The notes: generated from the sequence alone by a model not told the origin. A stretch of DNA of 64,000 nt from Mariprofundus aestuarium (GCF_002795805.1 NZ_CP018799.1:1667001-1731000), one strand, 5' to 3'. Positions 43,933 to 53,536 are shown, counted from the first letter of the stretch. Made by a program: numbers and translations.

Positions 43933-44823
43933 TCAGATAGAGTCGAATATCATGATTCCGAAAAGTAGAATCAGATAAACAATAGAAAAGGCGAAAACGC
44001 GCATGTCACAATCCCGATCAGAGCGGTAGAAGCGGACGGCCATAAACAGGAAAATAGCGCTGAGAACAACTGAAGCGGCCAGGTAAATAGAACCAGAGAT
44101 ATCAAACAGCCACGGCATCATCGCAACAGGAACCAGTGCAATCGTATAAAGAAGAATCCGCAGCTTGGTGGCTTGAACTCCGCAGGCAACCGGAATTACA
44201 GGTACGTTAGCACGCGCATAATCTTCGCGGTATTTCAGTGCCAGAGCCAGAGCGTGTGGCTGCTGCCATACAACCATGATAGCAAATAGGATCCAGGCGG
44301 CTGCGCCAAGTTCATTGGTGACAGCGGCATAACCAACCATCGGAGGCACAGCACCAGCGATACCACCAAACTGGTTGGCCCATGGCGTCCTGCGCTTCAT
44401 CCACATGGTGTAAACACCAACATAACCCACCACTCCGACGCTTGTGACAATAGCAGTCAGTGGGTTAACAACCCATGCCATCAGAGCCAGAGAAGGTATT
44501 GTAAGAAGAAGTGAAACAATGAGCACACGATTCGCAGAAACAGCACCAGCAGCAAGGGCGCGATTACTAGTCCGCTTCATCAACTGATCAATATCGCGAT
44601 CGTAATGGTTATTGAGCATGCAGGAGCCCGCTGTGGCCAGCCCCAGAGTCAGGAAGGTCCAGCCAATCAGATGCCAGTGCGGCATAATACCATGGTTACC
44701 AAAATAGATGCCGGTCAGGGCAGCTACCAGCGTAAGACCAACGATGCCCGGTTTGGACAGCGCAATGTAATCCGAAATAACGGAACGGGCGGAGACCTGC
44801 TGTTCTGCTAATGAATGACTCAT
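43933..44823 (-). CDS. ctaB: Protoheme IX farnesyltransferase (heme O synthase)
   Basis: Adds the hydroxyethylfarnesyl tail to haem B. UbiA-family membrane protein of 296 residues with about nine helices. The first Asp motif NNHYDRDIDQLMKRTSNRAL and the second loop KYREDYARANVPVIPV are intact. It lies after the ctaD terminator and upstream of sco. It supplies substrate to CtaA (35942). Confidence 0.95.
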   Translation of the reverse strand: MSHSLAEQQVSARSVISDYIALSKPGIVGLTLVAALTGIYFGNHGIMPHWHLIGWTFLTLGLATAGSCMLNNHYDRDIDQLMKRTSNRALAAGAVSANRVLIVSLLLTIPSLALMAWVVNPLTAIVTSVGVVGYVGVYTMWMKRRTPWANQFGGIAGAVPPMVGYAAVTNELGAAAWILFAIMVVWQQPHALALALKYREDYARANVPVIPVACGVQATKLRILLYTIALVPVAMMPWLFDISGSIYLAASVVLSAIFLFMAVRFYRSDRDCDMRVFAFSIVYLILLFGIMIFDSI

Positions 44824-44898
44824 TGGTATTTAAACCCTCTCTACGTCTGTTTAAACCTGATAAGCAAGCCGTTGCCGACGAGCTTACCGCGTTTAAGC

Positions 44899-44929
44899 AA
44901 ATGAAAAGTGGCCTCCCGAAGGAGGCCAC
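44899..44929 (-). terminator. Rho-independent terminator of the ctaE-sco-ctaC-ctaD operon
   Basis: Perfect 9-bp stem GTGGCCTCC (44908-44916) with GGAGGCCAC (44921-44929), TTCG loop on the minus strand, then TTTTCATTT. It lies 16 bases past the ctaD stop. Confidence 0.9.
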
Positions 44930-44944
44930 CGCTCATCTTTCTAC

Positions 44945-46627
44945 TTAGTGATGCCCACCAGTATGGCCAGGATGCGGCTCAAACTCAGGCTTAGGATTGT
45001 CGATGAAGTTGTATGGATGCCAACCTTCAGGACAAATCACAGGAGTCGGGAAGTTACCCTGACCTGGAATAATTGCAGTAGCAGTGAATTCCAGAGACTC
45101 TGAACCCCATGGGTTCGCATTGGTGCACTTCTCGCCAGCAATTGCACCATGCAGCCATACCACGATCATCAGCAGTGCGCTTACGAAGGTGATGTAGAGG
45201 CCGATGGTAGACCAGTGCTGTGCAGAAACGATGGTCGCATTATCAGCAAACATCTGGTAGTCCATGTAACGACGTGGCATGCCTTCCATACCTGCGAAGT
45301 ACAGTGGACCCATCACGATGTTCATGCCGATGAAGAAGCCAACAGCAGTCAGCTTAGTCATGAAGGTGTTGCACATACGTCCGGTCAGTTTAGGGAACCA
45401 GAAGAATACGCCAGCGAAGATCGCCATACCGCCGGATACTGCCATCACATAGTGGAAGTGAGACATGATCACGTAGGAATCGGAGATACCATAATCGATA
45501 GCAGAGAGTGCGTTTGGAATACCGGTCAATGCGCCGATGATCAGCATGAAGAATGCGCCAACTGCCCAGTACATTGGACCAGTGTAGCGGATTGCGCCAC
45601 GGTACATGGTACCAGTCAGTGACAGCATCAACAGGCCGAATGGCAGTGAAATCAGCAGTGTGGTGAACGTCTGCAGCAGACGAAGCCAGTCAGGAAGACC
45701 TGCAACGTACGCGTGATGTACCCAAACGTCAGAAGATACTGGAATGAACGCGATAACGGACCAAACAGTAGCTTTGTAGTTGAATACGTCGTTACGAGCA
45801 GATACTGCGAAGATTTCAAACAGAATACCCATGAACGGCAGCAGAATCACGTATACAGCTGGATGTGAGTAGAACCAGAAAAGGTTCTGATACAGCAGTA
45901 CGTCGCCACCAACTTCAGGATTGTAGAAACCAAAGCCGAGGTATTTGTCCAAGCTCAGAAGCAGTACAGATGCAGCCAGTACTGGTACGAAGATCAGCTG
46001 AATAACGTTTGCAGTGAATACACACCATACAGTCAAAGGCATCTGGAACCAGCCCATGCCCTTGCAGCGCATGAATGCAACAGTACAAGCCAGGTTAACA
46101 GCACCGAATACAGAAGACATACCGAGGATAACAACTACTGAAGAGTACAGTGCAGTGTTACCAACAGCGTCAGTCAGTGAGTAAGGCGGGTAGCCTGTCC
46201 ACATACCGTTATATGAATCTGGAATCACCAGGTTCATCAGTGCAAGCAGGATACCAGACCACAGCAGCCATACTGACATTGCGTTAACACGTGGGAACGC
46301 CATGTCCTTGCCGCCAACCATGATAGGCACAGCCCAGTTAGCTACGAAGCCCAACAGGGCAGGAATCTGGAAGCCCAGAATCATTACGGCACCGTGCATT
46401 GTCAGCCACAGGTTGTAGATATCACCATTGTCGGTGATGTCCGGACCTACGGAGCCAAGCTCGAGACGCATTGCGGATGCAGCAAGACCTGCTACAACGA
46501 ATGATGCAATCGCACCAATCAGGTACCATACACCGATGACCTTATGGTCAAGGGTGAACACCCATTCTTTTACTGTTTTTGGCTGACCCGGTTTACCGTC
46601 CGGCTCATGTCCCATAAAACCACTCAT
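44945..46627 (-). CDS. ctaD: Cytochrome c oxidase subunit I, A2 type
   Basis: Catalytic subunit, 560 residues, 12 helices. Ligands: H78 (haem a), H255, H304 and H305 (CuB), H390 and H392 (haem a3 and a). Helix VI reads FWFYSHPAVYV: the Glu of the A1 D-channel is Ala and the Tyr-Ser pair (Y253, S254) precedes the His, the signature of A2-type oxidases; the cross-link Tyr259 is present. The D-channel entry Asp (KDMAFPR) is retained. GAGGAGG precedes ATG 46627. It is last in the operon ctaE-sco-ctaC-ctaD. Confidence 0.97.
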   Translation of the reverse strand: MSGFMGHEPDGKPGQPKTVKEWVFTLDHKVIGVWYLIGAIASFVVAGLAASAMRLELGSVGPDITDNGDIYNLWLTMHGAVMILGFQIPALLGFVANWAVPIMVGGKDMAFPRVNAMSVWLLWSGILLALMNLVIPDSYNGMWTGYPPYSLTDAVGNTALYSSVVVILGMSSVFGAVNLACTVAFMRCKGMGWFQMPLTVWCVFTANVIQLIFVPVLAASVLLLSLDKYLGFGFYNPEVGGDVLLYQNLFWFYSHPAVYVILLPFMGILFEIFAVSARNDVFNYKATVWSVIAFIPVSSDVWVHHAYVAGLPDWLRLLQTFTTLLISLPFGLLMLSLTGTMYRGAIRYTGPMYWAVGAFFMLIIGALTGIPNALSAIDYGISDSYVIMSHFHYVMAVSGGMAIFAGVFFWFPKLTGRMCNTFMTKLTAVGFFIGMNIVMGPLYFAGMEGMPRRYMDYQMFADNATIVSAQHWSTIGLYITFVSALLMIVVWLHGAIAGEKCTNANPWGSESLEFTATAIIPGQGNFPTPVICPEGWHPYNFIDNPKPEFEPHPGHTGGHH

Positions 46628-46654
46628 AAGTTTTCCTCCTCTATTATTTTAAAA

Positions 46655-47437
46655 TTAAATCTTGTCAGCGGTAGTAGCAGCTGATGCAACACCGGTTACA
46701 GATGGTACAGATGCAGCCTGCTCAGCTACGTACGCGTCGTAGTCAGCTTCAGAAAGCGCTTTAACTGTGCCATACATGCCTGAGTGCATGGTACCGCAGT
46801 ACTCACGACAGGTAACAACAGACTCGCCCTCTTCATTAGGCATGAACCACTCCCAGGTAATACGACCTGGCATCAGATCCTCTGTTACACGGTAACGGTT
46901 CATGTAGTGAGAGTGCAGTACATCGTCAGAAACCATGCGCAGTACGACAGGGGTACCAACCTTAACAACCAGTTCGTTGTCAGTGTCGATGCCATTGGCG
47001 TCTACATAGTTCCAGTTCCACATAGAACCAGTAACCTTCACTTCCACAGCGTTGGTTGGAACATTGCGCATGTGGTTGTGCAGGTCAAAACCCTTCACGT
47101 AGAGGAAGAGGTCATCGCCCAGGAACAGCATACAAGGGATAACAACCCAGCCGAGTTTAGCCTGAGGGCTGAGCTGAGGCAGTTTGCCGCGCTCGCCGTG
47201 GCCTTTGCGTACATAGATAACCATGAATGCAATAGTAATAATAGCGAAGACAACACCGAGAATGGTGATATCCCACATGGTTTCATGCCAAACTTCGTCC
47301 CAGTGCTCGTGCGGAGTCCAGCCGTTGTAGTCAGCACGTGTTGCTGGTGCTGCTTGGAATGCATGCGCGAGTGACGGAATCAAAGGCAGTGCAAGCATTG
47401 CCCCCATCACTTTGTGCATAAGTGATTTAACTTTCAT
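46655..47437 (-). CDS. ctaC: Cytochrome c oxidase subunit II
   Basis: CuA-bearing electron entry subunit, 260 residues. Signal peptide (AHAF), two transmembrane helices (~55-76 and ~96-115), then the cupredoxin domain. CuA ligands are H175 in DVLHSHY, C210, E212, C214, H218 and M221 in CREYCGTMHSGMYG; the Trp-rich patch MWNWNY is present. No C-terminal cytochrome c domain, so not caa3. AGGAGGG precedes ATG 47437; its start overlaps the end of the upstream sco by 11 bases. Confidence 0.95.
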   Translation of the reverse strand: MKVKSLMHKVMGAMLALPLIPSLAHAFQAAPATRADYNGWTPHEHWDEVWHETMWDITILGVVFAIITIAFMVIYVRKGHGERGKLPQLSPQAKLGWVVIPCMLFLGDDLFLYVKGFDLHNHMRNVPTNAVEVKVTGSMWNWNYVDANGIDTDNELVVKVGTPVVLRMVSDDVLHSHYMNRYRVTEDLMPGRITWEWFMPNEEGESVVTCREYCGTMHSGMYGTVKALSEADYDAYVAEQAASVPSVTGVASAATTADKI

Positions 47438-48302
47438 GTTTTACCCTCCTAAATTTCATATACGAAAAACTTCCAACAATCAGTGTCAGCCCGAAGATCA
47501 GTGCGCCAGCGGCGACGAAGAGCGGAATGTTGATTGAGTATTTACCATCTTTATAGTTATAGCTGTAACAGGCACCAACAACGAAATCGATCACGTTGGC
47601 GGCAGCGATCTCGCCACCCTTTGCCTTGGTAATGGCCAGCTCCATATCCGTCGGAGTAATCGTACCGCCATACAGGTAACGTGTTACCCGTCCTTTCGGT
47701 GACAGCATGATATATACATTCGGATGCAGGAACATGGCATCACGCGGCGACCAGAAGAACTTAAAACCCATGGAACCCGTAAGCTTCAGGATATCTTCCT
47801 TTTTCAGCATGGTGGTCATCTTCCAACCGTCTGGCAAACCATCAGCAAACCCGGCCTCTTTCATGAAGTTCGCAAGTGTTGCAGGCGTATCGTTCTGGTC
47901 GAAGGAAACGGTAAGAACATTGTAGTCCTGACCAATCTTCCAGCGCTCCACACCCTTCAGTGTCTCGGCAAGATTTTTATTAATTACCGAACAGGCTCCG
48001 TCGCAGGTGTAGTAGCTGAATGCCAACACCAGCGGCTTACCCGTCATCGAACCAAGCTTAAAGTCTGCTCCGGTCTCATCCTGCAGGACAAAATCGTAAT
48101 CAGCCTTTTCACCCAAGTATTTCATCTCTTCAATCTTGAGTATGCTTGGATCAACCACTGAGGTCTTGGTGACATTACCGTAAGCGGCATGCGCACCATT
48201 TGCGAACCCCAACATCACAACAGCGGAAACCGCCATGGCTGCAGCCAGCTTGCGCAGACTGGACCATGACGATTTCACTGAGTGTGAGGAGGTTTGTTTC
48301 AA
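47427..48302 (-). CDS. SCO1/SenC family protein with C-terminal membrane helix (third of three)
   Basis: 291 residues. N-terminal signal, then a Sco domain with SYYTCDGACSVINKN (CxxxC), VSFDQNDTPATL and His in FLHPNVYIML. Unusually, a further ~60 residues end in a transmembrane helix (IPLFVAAGALIFGLTLIVG), giving tail anchoring. The start is uncertain: TTG 48302 gives the longest signal sequence. It is embedded in the oxidase operon between subunits III and II, so it is the likely dedicated CuA chaperone. Confidence 0.85.
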   Translation of the reverse strand: MKQTSSHSVKSSWSSLRKLAAAMAVSAVVMLGFANGAHAAYGNVTKTSVVDPSILKIEEMKYLGEKADYDFVLQDETGADFKLGSMTGKPLVLAFSYYTCDGACSVINKNLAETLKGVERWKIGQDYNVLTVSFDQNDTPATLANFMKEAGFADGLPDGWKMTTMLKKEDILKLTGSMGFKFFWSPRDAMFLHPNVYIMLSPKGRVTRYLYGGTITPTDMELAITKAKGGEIAAANVIDFVVGACYSYNYKDGKYSINIPLFVAAGALIFGLTLIVGSFSYMKFRRVKHES

Positions 48303-48329
48303 TTTATTACAGCCTATATCTACGCGTGC

Positions 48330-49088
48330 TTACCAGAAATAAACCTGGAGCAGCACCCATACGCCAAGAACGTTCACGAAGTGAACATACATGGACATCG
48401 CACGGGTGTATGAGAAGCTCAGGCGGCCTTTAAAGGCAGATGGAACACAGGTCAGCATGACCAGGATACCCATCACCAGATGTGCAAAGTGAATACCGGT
48501 AAAACCGTACAGTGCAGTTGCGAATGCATTTACGCCAATGGTAAAGCCCTGAGCCTGAAGTTCAGACCAGCCAGCAATAGTCATATACATAAATACAACC
48601 CAGATCGCAACGGAGATCAGAGTAAACGTTGCGAAGCCGGAAGCATCACCGTTGAGCTCTTTCTTACGAGCAATACCAATTGTAAAGCTGGACAGGATCA
48701 GGATCAGTGTAGAAATCACCGCTCCGTTCGCACCCAGATCAGCAGGTGTACCTTCTGGTGGCCAAACAGGTGCGCCCAGACGGGCAACCCAGTAACCAGC
48801 AAGAACGCCACCGATAGTCATGATTTCAGTACCGATGAACATGAACATGGCCGATGGTGACCAGTTTTCGTCGTCAATTACGCCGATGGTTTCAGCTGCC
48901 CAGCCAAGACCACCCATAATGGTCATGCCGGCACCTACTGCCAGGACAACTAGTGCAACAGTTTGCATTTCATAAACAAACTGCGCCATAAACGCCAATG
49001 GTAAGAACAGACCTGCACCGAAACCTACAAGTAACGGATTAGGACTGGTATGCCAATGGGCCGTATAATGTTTTATTTCTTCACTCAT
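48330..49088 (-). CDS. ctaE: Cytochrome c oxidase subunit III
   Basis: 252 residues, seven hydrophobic helices. Conserved parts include FMFIGTEIMTIGG, FAHLVMGILVML and the C-terminal AMSMYVHFVNVLGVWVLLQVYF, with the Glu and His of the family. AGGAGGG is 5 bases before ATG 49088. It is first in the operon, an order (III-sco-II-I) that differs from the usual II-I-III. The ~250 bases upstream are AT-rich and should hold the operon promoter; I cannot fix its boxes. Confidence 0.93.
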   Translation of the reverse strand: MSEEIKHYTAHWHTSPNPLLVGFGAGLFLPLAFMAQFVYEMQTVALVVLAVGAGMTIMGGLGWAAETIGVIDDENWSPSAMFMFIGTEIMTIGGVLAGYWVARLGAPVWPPEGTPADLGANGAVISTLILILSSFTIGIARKKELNGDASGFATFTLISVAIWVVFMYMTIAGWSELQAQGFTIGVNAFATALYGFTGIHFAHLVMGILVMLTCVPSAFKGRLSFSYTRAMSMYVHFVNVLGVWVLLQVYFW

Positions 49089-49441
49089 TTATACCCTCCT
49101 CGTGTTGTTAAGCCAAAGCTTAAGTTACATGCCTCACATAATAGTCGTAACATAAGTGGTCGGCATTCTGCATATCTGAAATGGGCATATCAAGCACAAT
49201 TTTAAATAAAATTTAATCTTAATTAATGTTGACTTCATCAGAAAAAATCGCCATGCAACCCGCATTTCCAGGATGAACGCAATAAACATGTGGGAATCCA
49301 GACAGTTACCGAAATCGCCTCACTCACAGAGCAACGGCTAAGATAGCAACTGGAGCGCTGCACAGCGCAGTGAATGATAATTAGTGAACGAAATTTAACT
49401 CCGCAACTGCGCGTTTTGCGCACAAAGAAACCACCTCGGAC

Positions 49442-49819
49442 TCAGCAGGAGGCTCCCATAGCTCTGAGTTTTCTACCAATAGCCTCACTGTCATATGGCT
49501 TTATAATGTACTCATCAGCTCCCTCTGCCAGCATTTTCAACATGGAGGGCATATCAGCCTCTTTACCGACAGCCACCACCTTTGGAGCGGTCGAATCCGG
49601 ATACATCGCTTTTACTTCAGCAATAAAACCACAGCCATTCACAACTGACTTTCTAGATCTGAGCATCACCAAACCGATACCGGGCCTTTTGCCGATCATC
49701 TGAAGCGCATGTTCAGCACTGATCGCTTCAACAGGAGTACATCCAAAATGCGCAATGATTCTGGCTAACGAAACCCTTGATTTTTCGAGGTCATCTATAA
49801 TCAACACTTCCATACTCAT
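49442..49819 (-). CDS. Receiver-domain protein lacking the phospho-acceptor Asp
   Basis: 125 residues, a single CheY-like domain. The acidic pair IIDD near the N-terminus and the Lys in YIIKPYD are present, but the phosphorylation site reads GLVMLRSRKSVVNG: the Asp position, 8 before the conserved Gly, is Arg. The Thr/Ser switch position is also Gly (VVAVGKEAD). It should be unable to accept phosphate and is a pseudo-receiver. Start ATG 49819 has GGGAG 5 bases upstream. Isolated gene, no kinase beside it. Confidence 0.8.
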   Translation of the reverse strand: MSMEVLIIDDLEKSRVSLARIIAHFGCTPVEAISAEHALQMIGKRPGIGLVMLRSRKSVVNGCGFIAEVKAMYPDSTAPKVVAVGKEADMPSMLKMLAEGADEYIIKPYDSEAIGRKLRAMGASC

Positions 49820-49935
49820 CCATCTCCCATACCCCTTCATCTCCATCAATTCAGAAAGAGATTTATGGCAAAAAACTGAATCACACTATCCACCTGGCCA
49901 TCAGACAATCCCTTGCAGCCACCGGGCACGAGCAG

Positions 49936-50457
49936 TCAAAGGTTGTCTATTTCGATAATCGGCACGACTGCCATGGGCCGGATAGGGGTGTCTGAGAGCG
50001 TCTTCTCAACAGCAATCTCATCACAGTCGGCAAAACGGGCGCAGTGCACACATACCGTCCATACCTTATGAGGCAAGCTCTCCTTGGAAACAATGCGGTA
50101 TCCGAGCTTCTGAAAAAAACCGGTGACATAGGTCAACGCAAACAGTTTGGCCACACCGAGACTTGCCGCCCACTGCTCACAACCTTCCACCAGAAGGCGT
50201 CCTACCCCGTGCTTCTGGTATTCAGGGGAAACCACCAGCGAACGCACCTCCGCAAGGTTTTCACCATAGATGTGCACACAGACTACACCGGCCAGATCCT
50301 CATCGTATTCGGCCACGAGGAACTCCTGCAGATGCTGAAAAACATTATCTTTGTCGCGCTCCAGAATAATGTTCTTTTCAGCAAACGGTTTGAGTAAGCG
50401 GAGAATCGCCTCGACATCCCCTGCAGCAGCACTGCGCACGCGGACAGTGTGACTCAT
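49936..50457 (-). CDS. GNAT N-acetyltransferase (short ArgA-like N-acetylglutamate synthase)
   Basis: 173 residues. The acetyl-CoA loop is VRSLVVSPEYQKHGVGRLLVEGCEQWA; KLFALTYVTGFFQKLGYRIV and LPHKVWTVCVHCARFADCDEIAV match the GNAT part of ArgA and the free-standing short N-acetylglutamate synthases. No amino-acid kinase domain is attached. The start overlaps the recN stop (ATGA). Confidence 0.8.
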   Translation of the reverse strand: MSHTVRVRSAAAGDVEAILRLLKPFAEKNIILERDKDNVFQHLQEFLVAEYDEDLAGVVCVHIYGENLAEVRSLVVSPEYQKHGVGRLLVEGCEQWAASLGVAKLFALTYVTGFFQKLGYRIVSKESLPHKVWTVCVHCARFADCDEIAVEKTLSDTPIRPMAVVPIIEIDNL

Positions 50458-52124
50458 TGAGACCTTACCACCCTGCCGCGATCAAGCATGGTTTCAGCAT
50501 GACGGCATGACTCTTCATCCAGCCCTCCCAGCATGCGGGCAATCTCCTGCATCCGCTGATCAGCATTCACCTGATTCAGCGTGGTTAATGTCCGCCCTTC
50601 GTGCTCGTATTTGCTGATCACAACCTGATGATCCGCACAGGAAGCAACCTGTGGCAGGTGAGATATGACCAGCACCTGCCTTTCGCCCCCCATTAACGCC
50701 AGCAACTCACCCACACACCATGCTGTTTCGCCACCGATTCCGGTATCAACTTCATCAAACACTGCGATATGGGGCATTTGTGACAGGGCCCCACACCCTT
50801 TCAATGCCAGAACAAGTCTGGAAAGCTCACCACCGGAAGCAACAACCGAGAGTTCACGCCATGGTTCGCCCGGATTGGACATCACCTGCATAGTCACACT
50901 ATCCCAGCCATTGGCACCCCATGCGGTCTGGTCTTGCCTTTCAGAAACATCAAAACGAATCTGCATACCACCAAGGGACAACCGGTCCATAAATGGTCTC
51001 AGCGCACCACTAAGTTCCTCACCACACTTCTTTCGAGCTTCTGTTAACCTGCCGGCAACCTCAGAGAATCGACCTTCCGCCGCTTCCAGAGCCTTGGCTA
51101 ACGACGCCTCATCCCAGCCAGCCGTGTCGAGGGCAGACAACCGCTCTGCCCACTCATCAATAAGCAGAAGCAATCCATCTTCATCCCTGTCATGACGGCG
51201 CATAGCATCATGTAGCTGTATCAGGCGCTCTTCTTGAAAACGCAACAGCTGCTCATCAAACGGCTCTTCCAGCACGGTGCGCAACTCAGGTGTCAACTCA
51301 CCCAGCAAGGCATCCATCTGCTCGATTAACTCACCACTCGCTTTCAAGCCATCATGGTAGGATGATGCCACCCCAATAATATGGCCGGCTCTGGCAATCA
51401 ACTCACGCGCACTGGGCTCTGCCTCATCCAGCAGCATCAGCGCTTCTGAGGCTGACTGCTGGATCTGGGCATGGTGACGCCCCGACTCCACTTCAGCCTG
51501 TAGCAGATCAGACAACCCCGGTTCAACATCCAGGGACTGTAAGCGAGCCAGCTCCTCACGCATCCACGTTGCCTGCTGCTCAGTCTCACCACGTTCGGAT
51601 TTCAGGGCATCAAGGGATCCCCTGACCTGTCGCCACTGCCTAAACGCCTCGCCGACAGCACTCCTGTCCTCAATATTGATCCGTGCGTCCAGCAGCGCAC
51701 ACTGAAATCCCGGCTGCATCAATATTTGATGCTCATGCTGCCCGTGCAGATCAAGGCAGATTTGTCCTAATTTTTGCAGCACCTTTAAAGCGACAGGAGT
51801 TCCATTGATATATGCACGCGATCGGCCATCCTGCCCGATCACCCTTCTCAGGATTAACTCATCCTCAAGCTCAATATCCTGTTCAGTAAGCAGCCCTGCG
51901 ATTCTTGAATCGTCACCATCCCAGATGGCGACCACCTCCGCCCGTTCGGCGCCGTGACGTACCCATTCAGCACTGGCCCGTGCGCCAAAAGCCGCTCCAA
52001 GCGCATCCACCAGCATCGACTTTCCCGCACCTGTCTCACCGGTAAAAACAGTCATGCCAGGTGCCAGCTCAAGCTGGGCCTTCTCAATCAATGCAAATTG
52101 TTTAACCGTTAGCGATGTGAGCAT
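50454..52124 (-). CDS. recN: DNA repair protein RecN
   Basis: SMC-like ATPase of double-strand-break repair, 556 residues. Walker A is GETGAGKSMLVDAL, the ABC signature is VASGGELSRLVLALK, Walker B is IAVFDEVDTGIGG. Coiled-coil heptads flank a central hinge. The true start is ATG 52124, overlapping the nadK stop by one base (TGATG); the frame upstream is nadK's shadow. Confidence 0.95.
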   Translation of the reverse strand: MLTSLTVKQFALIEKAQLELAPGMTVFTGETGAGKSMLVDALGAAFGARASAEWVRHGAERAEVVAIWDGDDSRIAGLLTEQDIELEDELILRRVIGQDGRSRAYINGTPVALKVLQKLGQICLDLHGQHEHQILMQPGFQCALLDARINIEDRSAVGEAFRQWRQVRGSLDALKSERGETEQQATWMREELARLQSLDVEPGLSDLLQAEVESGRHHAQIQQSASEALMLLDEAEPSARELIARAGHIIGVASSYHDGLKASGELIEQMDALLGELTPELRTVLEEPFDEQLLRFQEERLIQLHDAMRRHDRDEDGLLLLIDEWAERLSALDTAGWDEASLAKALEAAEGRFSEVAGRLTEARKKCGEELSGALRPFMDRLSLGGMQIRFDVSERQDQTAWGANGWDSVTMQVMSNPGEPWRELSVVASGGELSRLVLALKGCGALSQMPHIAVFDEVDTGIGGETAWCVGELLALMGGERQVLVISHLPQVASCADHQVVISKYEHEGRTLTTLNQVNADQRMQEIARMLGGLDEESCRHAETMLDRGRVVRSQ

Positions 52125-52993
52125 CAGGTAGCTTCGACCTGCCCGGCCCATTTTAGTTTGGTTCTAAGTACTTCGTAGTAGTGACGATCCGGGAGGTAGA
52201 CCAGTGAGATGGATCCGTTCTTCCTCACCACTACACGGTCACCCTGCTCCAACTGCAGAAGCTCTATACCATCAAGGTTAAGTAAGGCCCCACCCTCCGA
52301 AGATTCAACTAGACGCAACTCGATCTGCTCATCGGCAGGAATCACTACAGGGCGATTGGAGAGCGTATGCGGACAGACAGGCACCACACTGATCGCATCT
52401 ACCGCAGGATGTAGAATCGGCCCGCCAGCAGAAAGCGCATAGGCAGTTGATCCCGCAGGCGTGGCAAGAATCAACCCATCACCACGCATTTTGAACACGA
52501 AACGATCATGGATATACATCTCAAACCCGATCATTTTACCTCTGCGCTCAAGCACGACATCGTTCATGGCGCAGCCACCGGCCAGCCTCTCCTCACCCCG
52601 CCACACCTCAGCATCAAGGCTAAAGTGACGCTTAGTCTTCAGGTTACCGGCAAGAATGTTCTCCACCACATTAAACATGTTACCAACGGGAGTGTCGGTC
52701 AGGAAACCGAGCCGCCCCAAGTTGATGCCGAGAATAGGTGTATCCGATCCAATGAAATCGCGTGCGGCATGCAACAGAGTTCCGTCACCGCCAAGCACAA
52801 TCATCAGCTCCACTTTCTCAGCCATTTCAGAAACCGGCAACCGTTCACAACCGCTGGGGCACCCCATGCAGGACTCCAGCTTATGATCCACATAAACCGT
52901 GCATTGACGTTCGATCAGCCAGCCCTGCAGCTCGCAGAGAAGTGCACAAGCACGTGCATCATTGGGCTTGATGCTGATGCCTATACGATTCAC
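52124..52993 (-). CDS. nadK: NAD kinase
   Basis: Makes NADP from NAD. 289 residues; GGDGTLLHAARD near residue 68, NDVVLERRGKM, and TPAGSTAYALSAGGPI are the family motifs. GTG start at 52993 overlaps the upstream cytochrome stop (GTGA). An unusual Cys cluster, SCMGCPSGCERL, sits near residue 42 ahead of GGDGT. The nadK-recN pair is widely conserved. Confidence 0.95.
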   Translation of the reverse strand: MNRIGISIKPNDARACALLCELQGWLIERQCTVYVDHKLESCMGCPSGCERLPVSEMAEKVELMIVLGGDGTLLHAARDFIGSDTPILGINLGRLGFLTDTPVGNMFNVVENILAGNLKTKRHFSLDAEVWRGEERLAGGCAMNDVVLERRGKMIGFEMYIHDRFVFKMRGDGLILATPAGSTAYALSAGGPILHPAVDAISVVPVCPHTLSNRPVVIPADEQIELRLVESSEGGALLNLDGIELLQLEQGDRVVVRKNGSISLVYLPDRHYYEVLRTKLKWAGQVEAT

Positions 52994-53274
52994 TTAGGCG
53001 CCGCCCCACTCCAGCCATCTGGTTGAAGGTGGCACTGGAAGCACTGGCCGCTCTGGATGTGCCCTTTCGGCTGGGGGCGCACCCCCTCCTGTCCGTGGCA
53101 AGTCAAACACTGCGCCTTTGAAGAAGACGTCCGATGTGTCGAATCACTCGGAACAGGTGTGGTTTTGCGTTCGCCACTGCCCAACACCAGCGTCAAGACC
53201 ACTGCAGCCACGACACCGAGAAACAGCATGTCTCTTTTACCAGGTTTCCAAGCATTCTTTTGCTGATTCGCCAT
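52990..53274 (-). CDS. Small membrane-anchored dihaem c-type cytochrome
   Basis: 94 residues. An uncleaved transmembrane helix (~16-33; MLFLGVVAAVVLTLVLG) anchors a short periplasmic part with two haem motifs, CLTCH and CFQCH, 20 residues apart, with a further His (GHIQSG) between. The sequence resembles NapB-like or small multihaem domains, but no nap genes adjoin. ATG 53274 has GGGAG 5 bases upstream. Its stop overlaps nadK's GTG, making it the promoter-proximal gene of a nadK-recN operon. Confidence 0.82.
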   Translation of the reverse strand: MANQQKNAWKPGKRDMLFLGVVAAVVLTLVLGSGERKTTPVPSDSTHRTSSSKAQCLTCHGQEGVRPQPKGHIQSGQCFQCHLQPDGWSGAAPK

Positions 53275-53536
53275 TCCAACTCCCTGTGGAAGCACCGATT
53301 TGTACTGTGTTAGACGCTAAGGCAACACGATAGCAATACTTAACCATCTGCAACAGCGATTCCACCAACAATTTTACCCCGTCACAACCAGTTCGATCCC
53401 CGAGCTCAATCGCCGCAAAATTGAAAGGGACAAAAAAACAGTAGCATCAACTTTTTATTTATAGCCCATACTGCTAGGCTATCGCATATAGTGCACGTTA
53501 ATGCACAGACCAAAGTTTTTAAGTAGAGGATATGAC

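Noticed and set aside
53380-53410. T-loop-like GTTCGATCCCC suggesting a tRNA
   Set aside because: The flanking bases do not pair as a T stem, and no anticodon or acceptor stems could be built on either strand.
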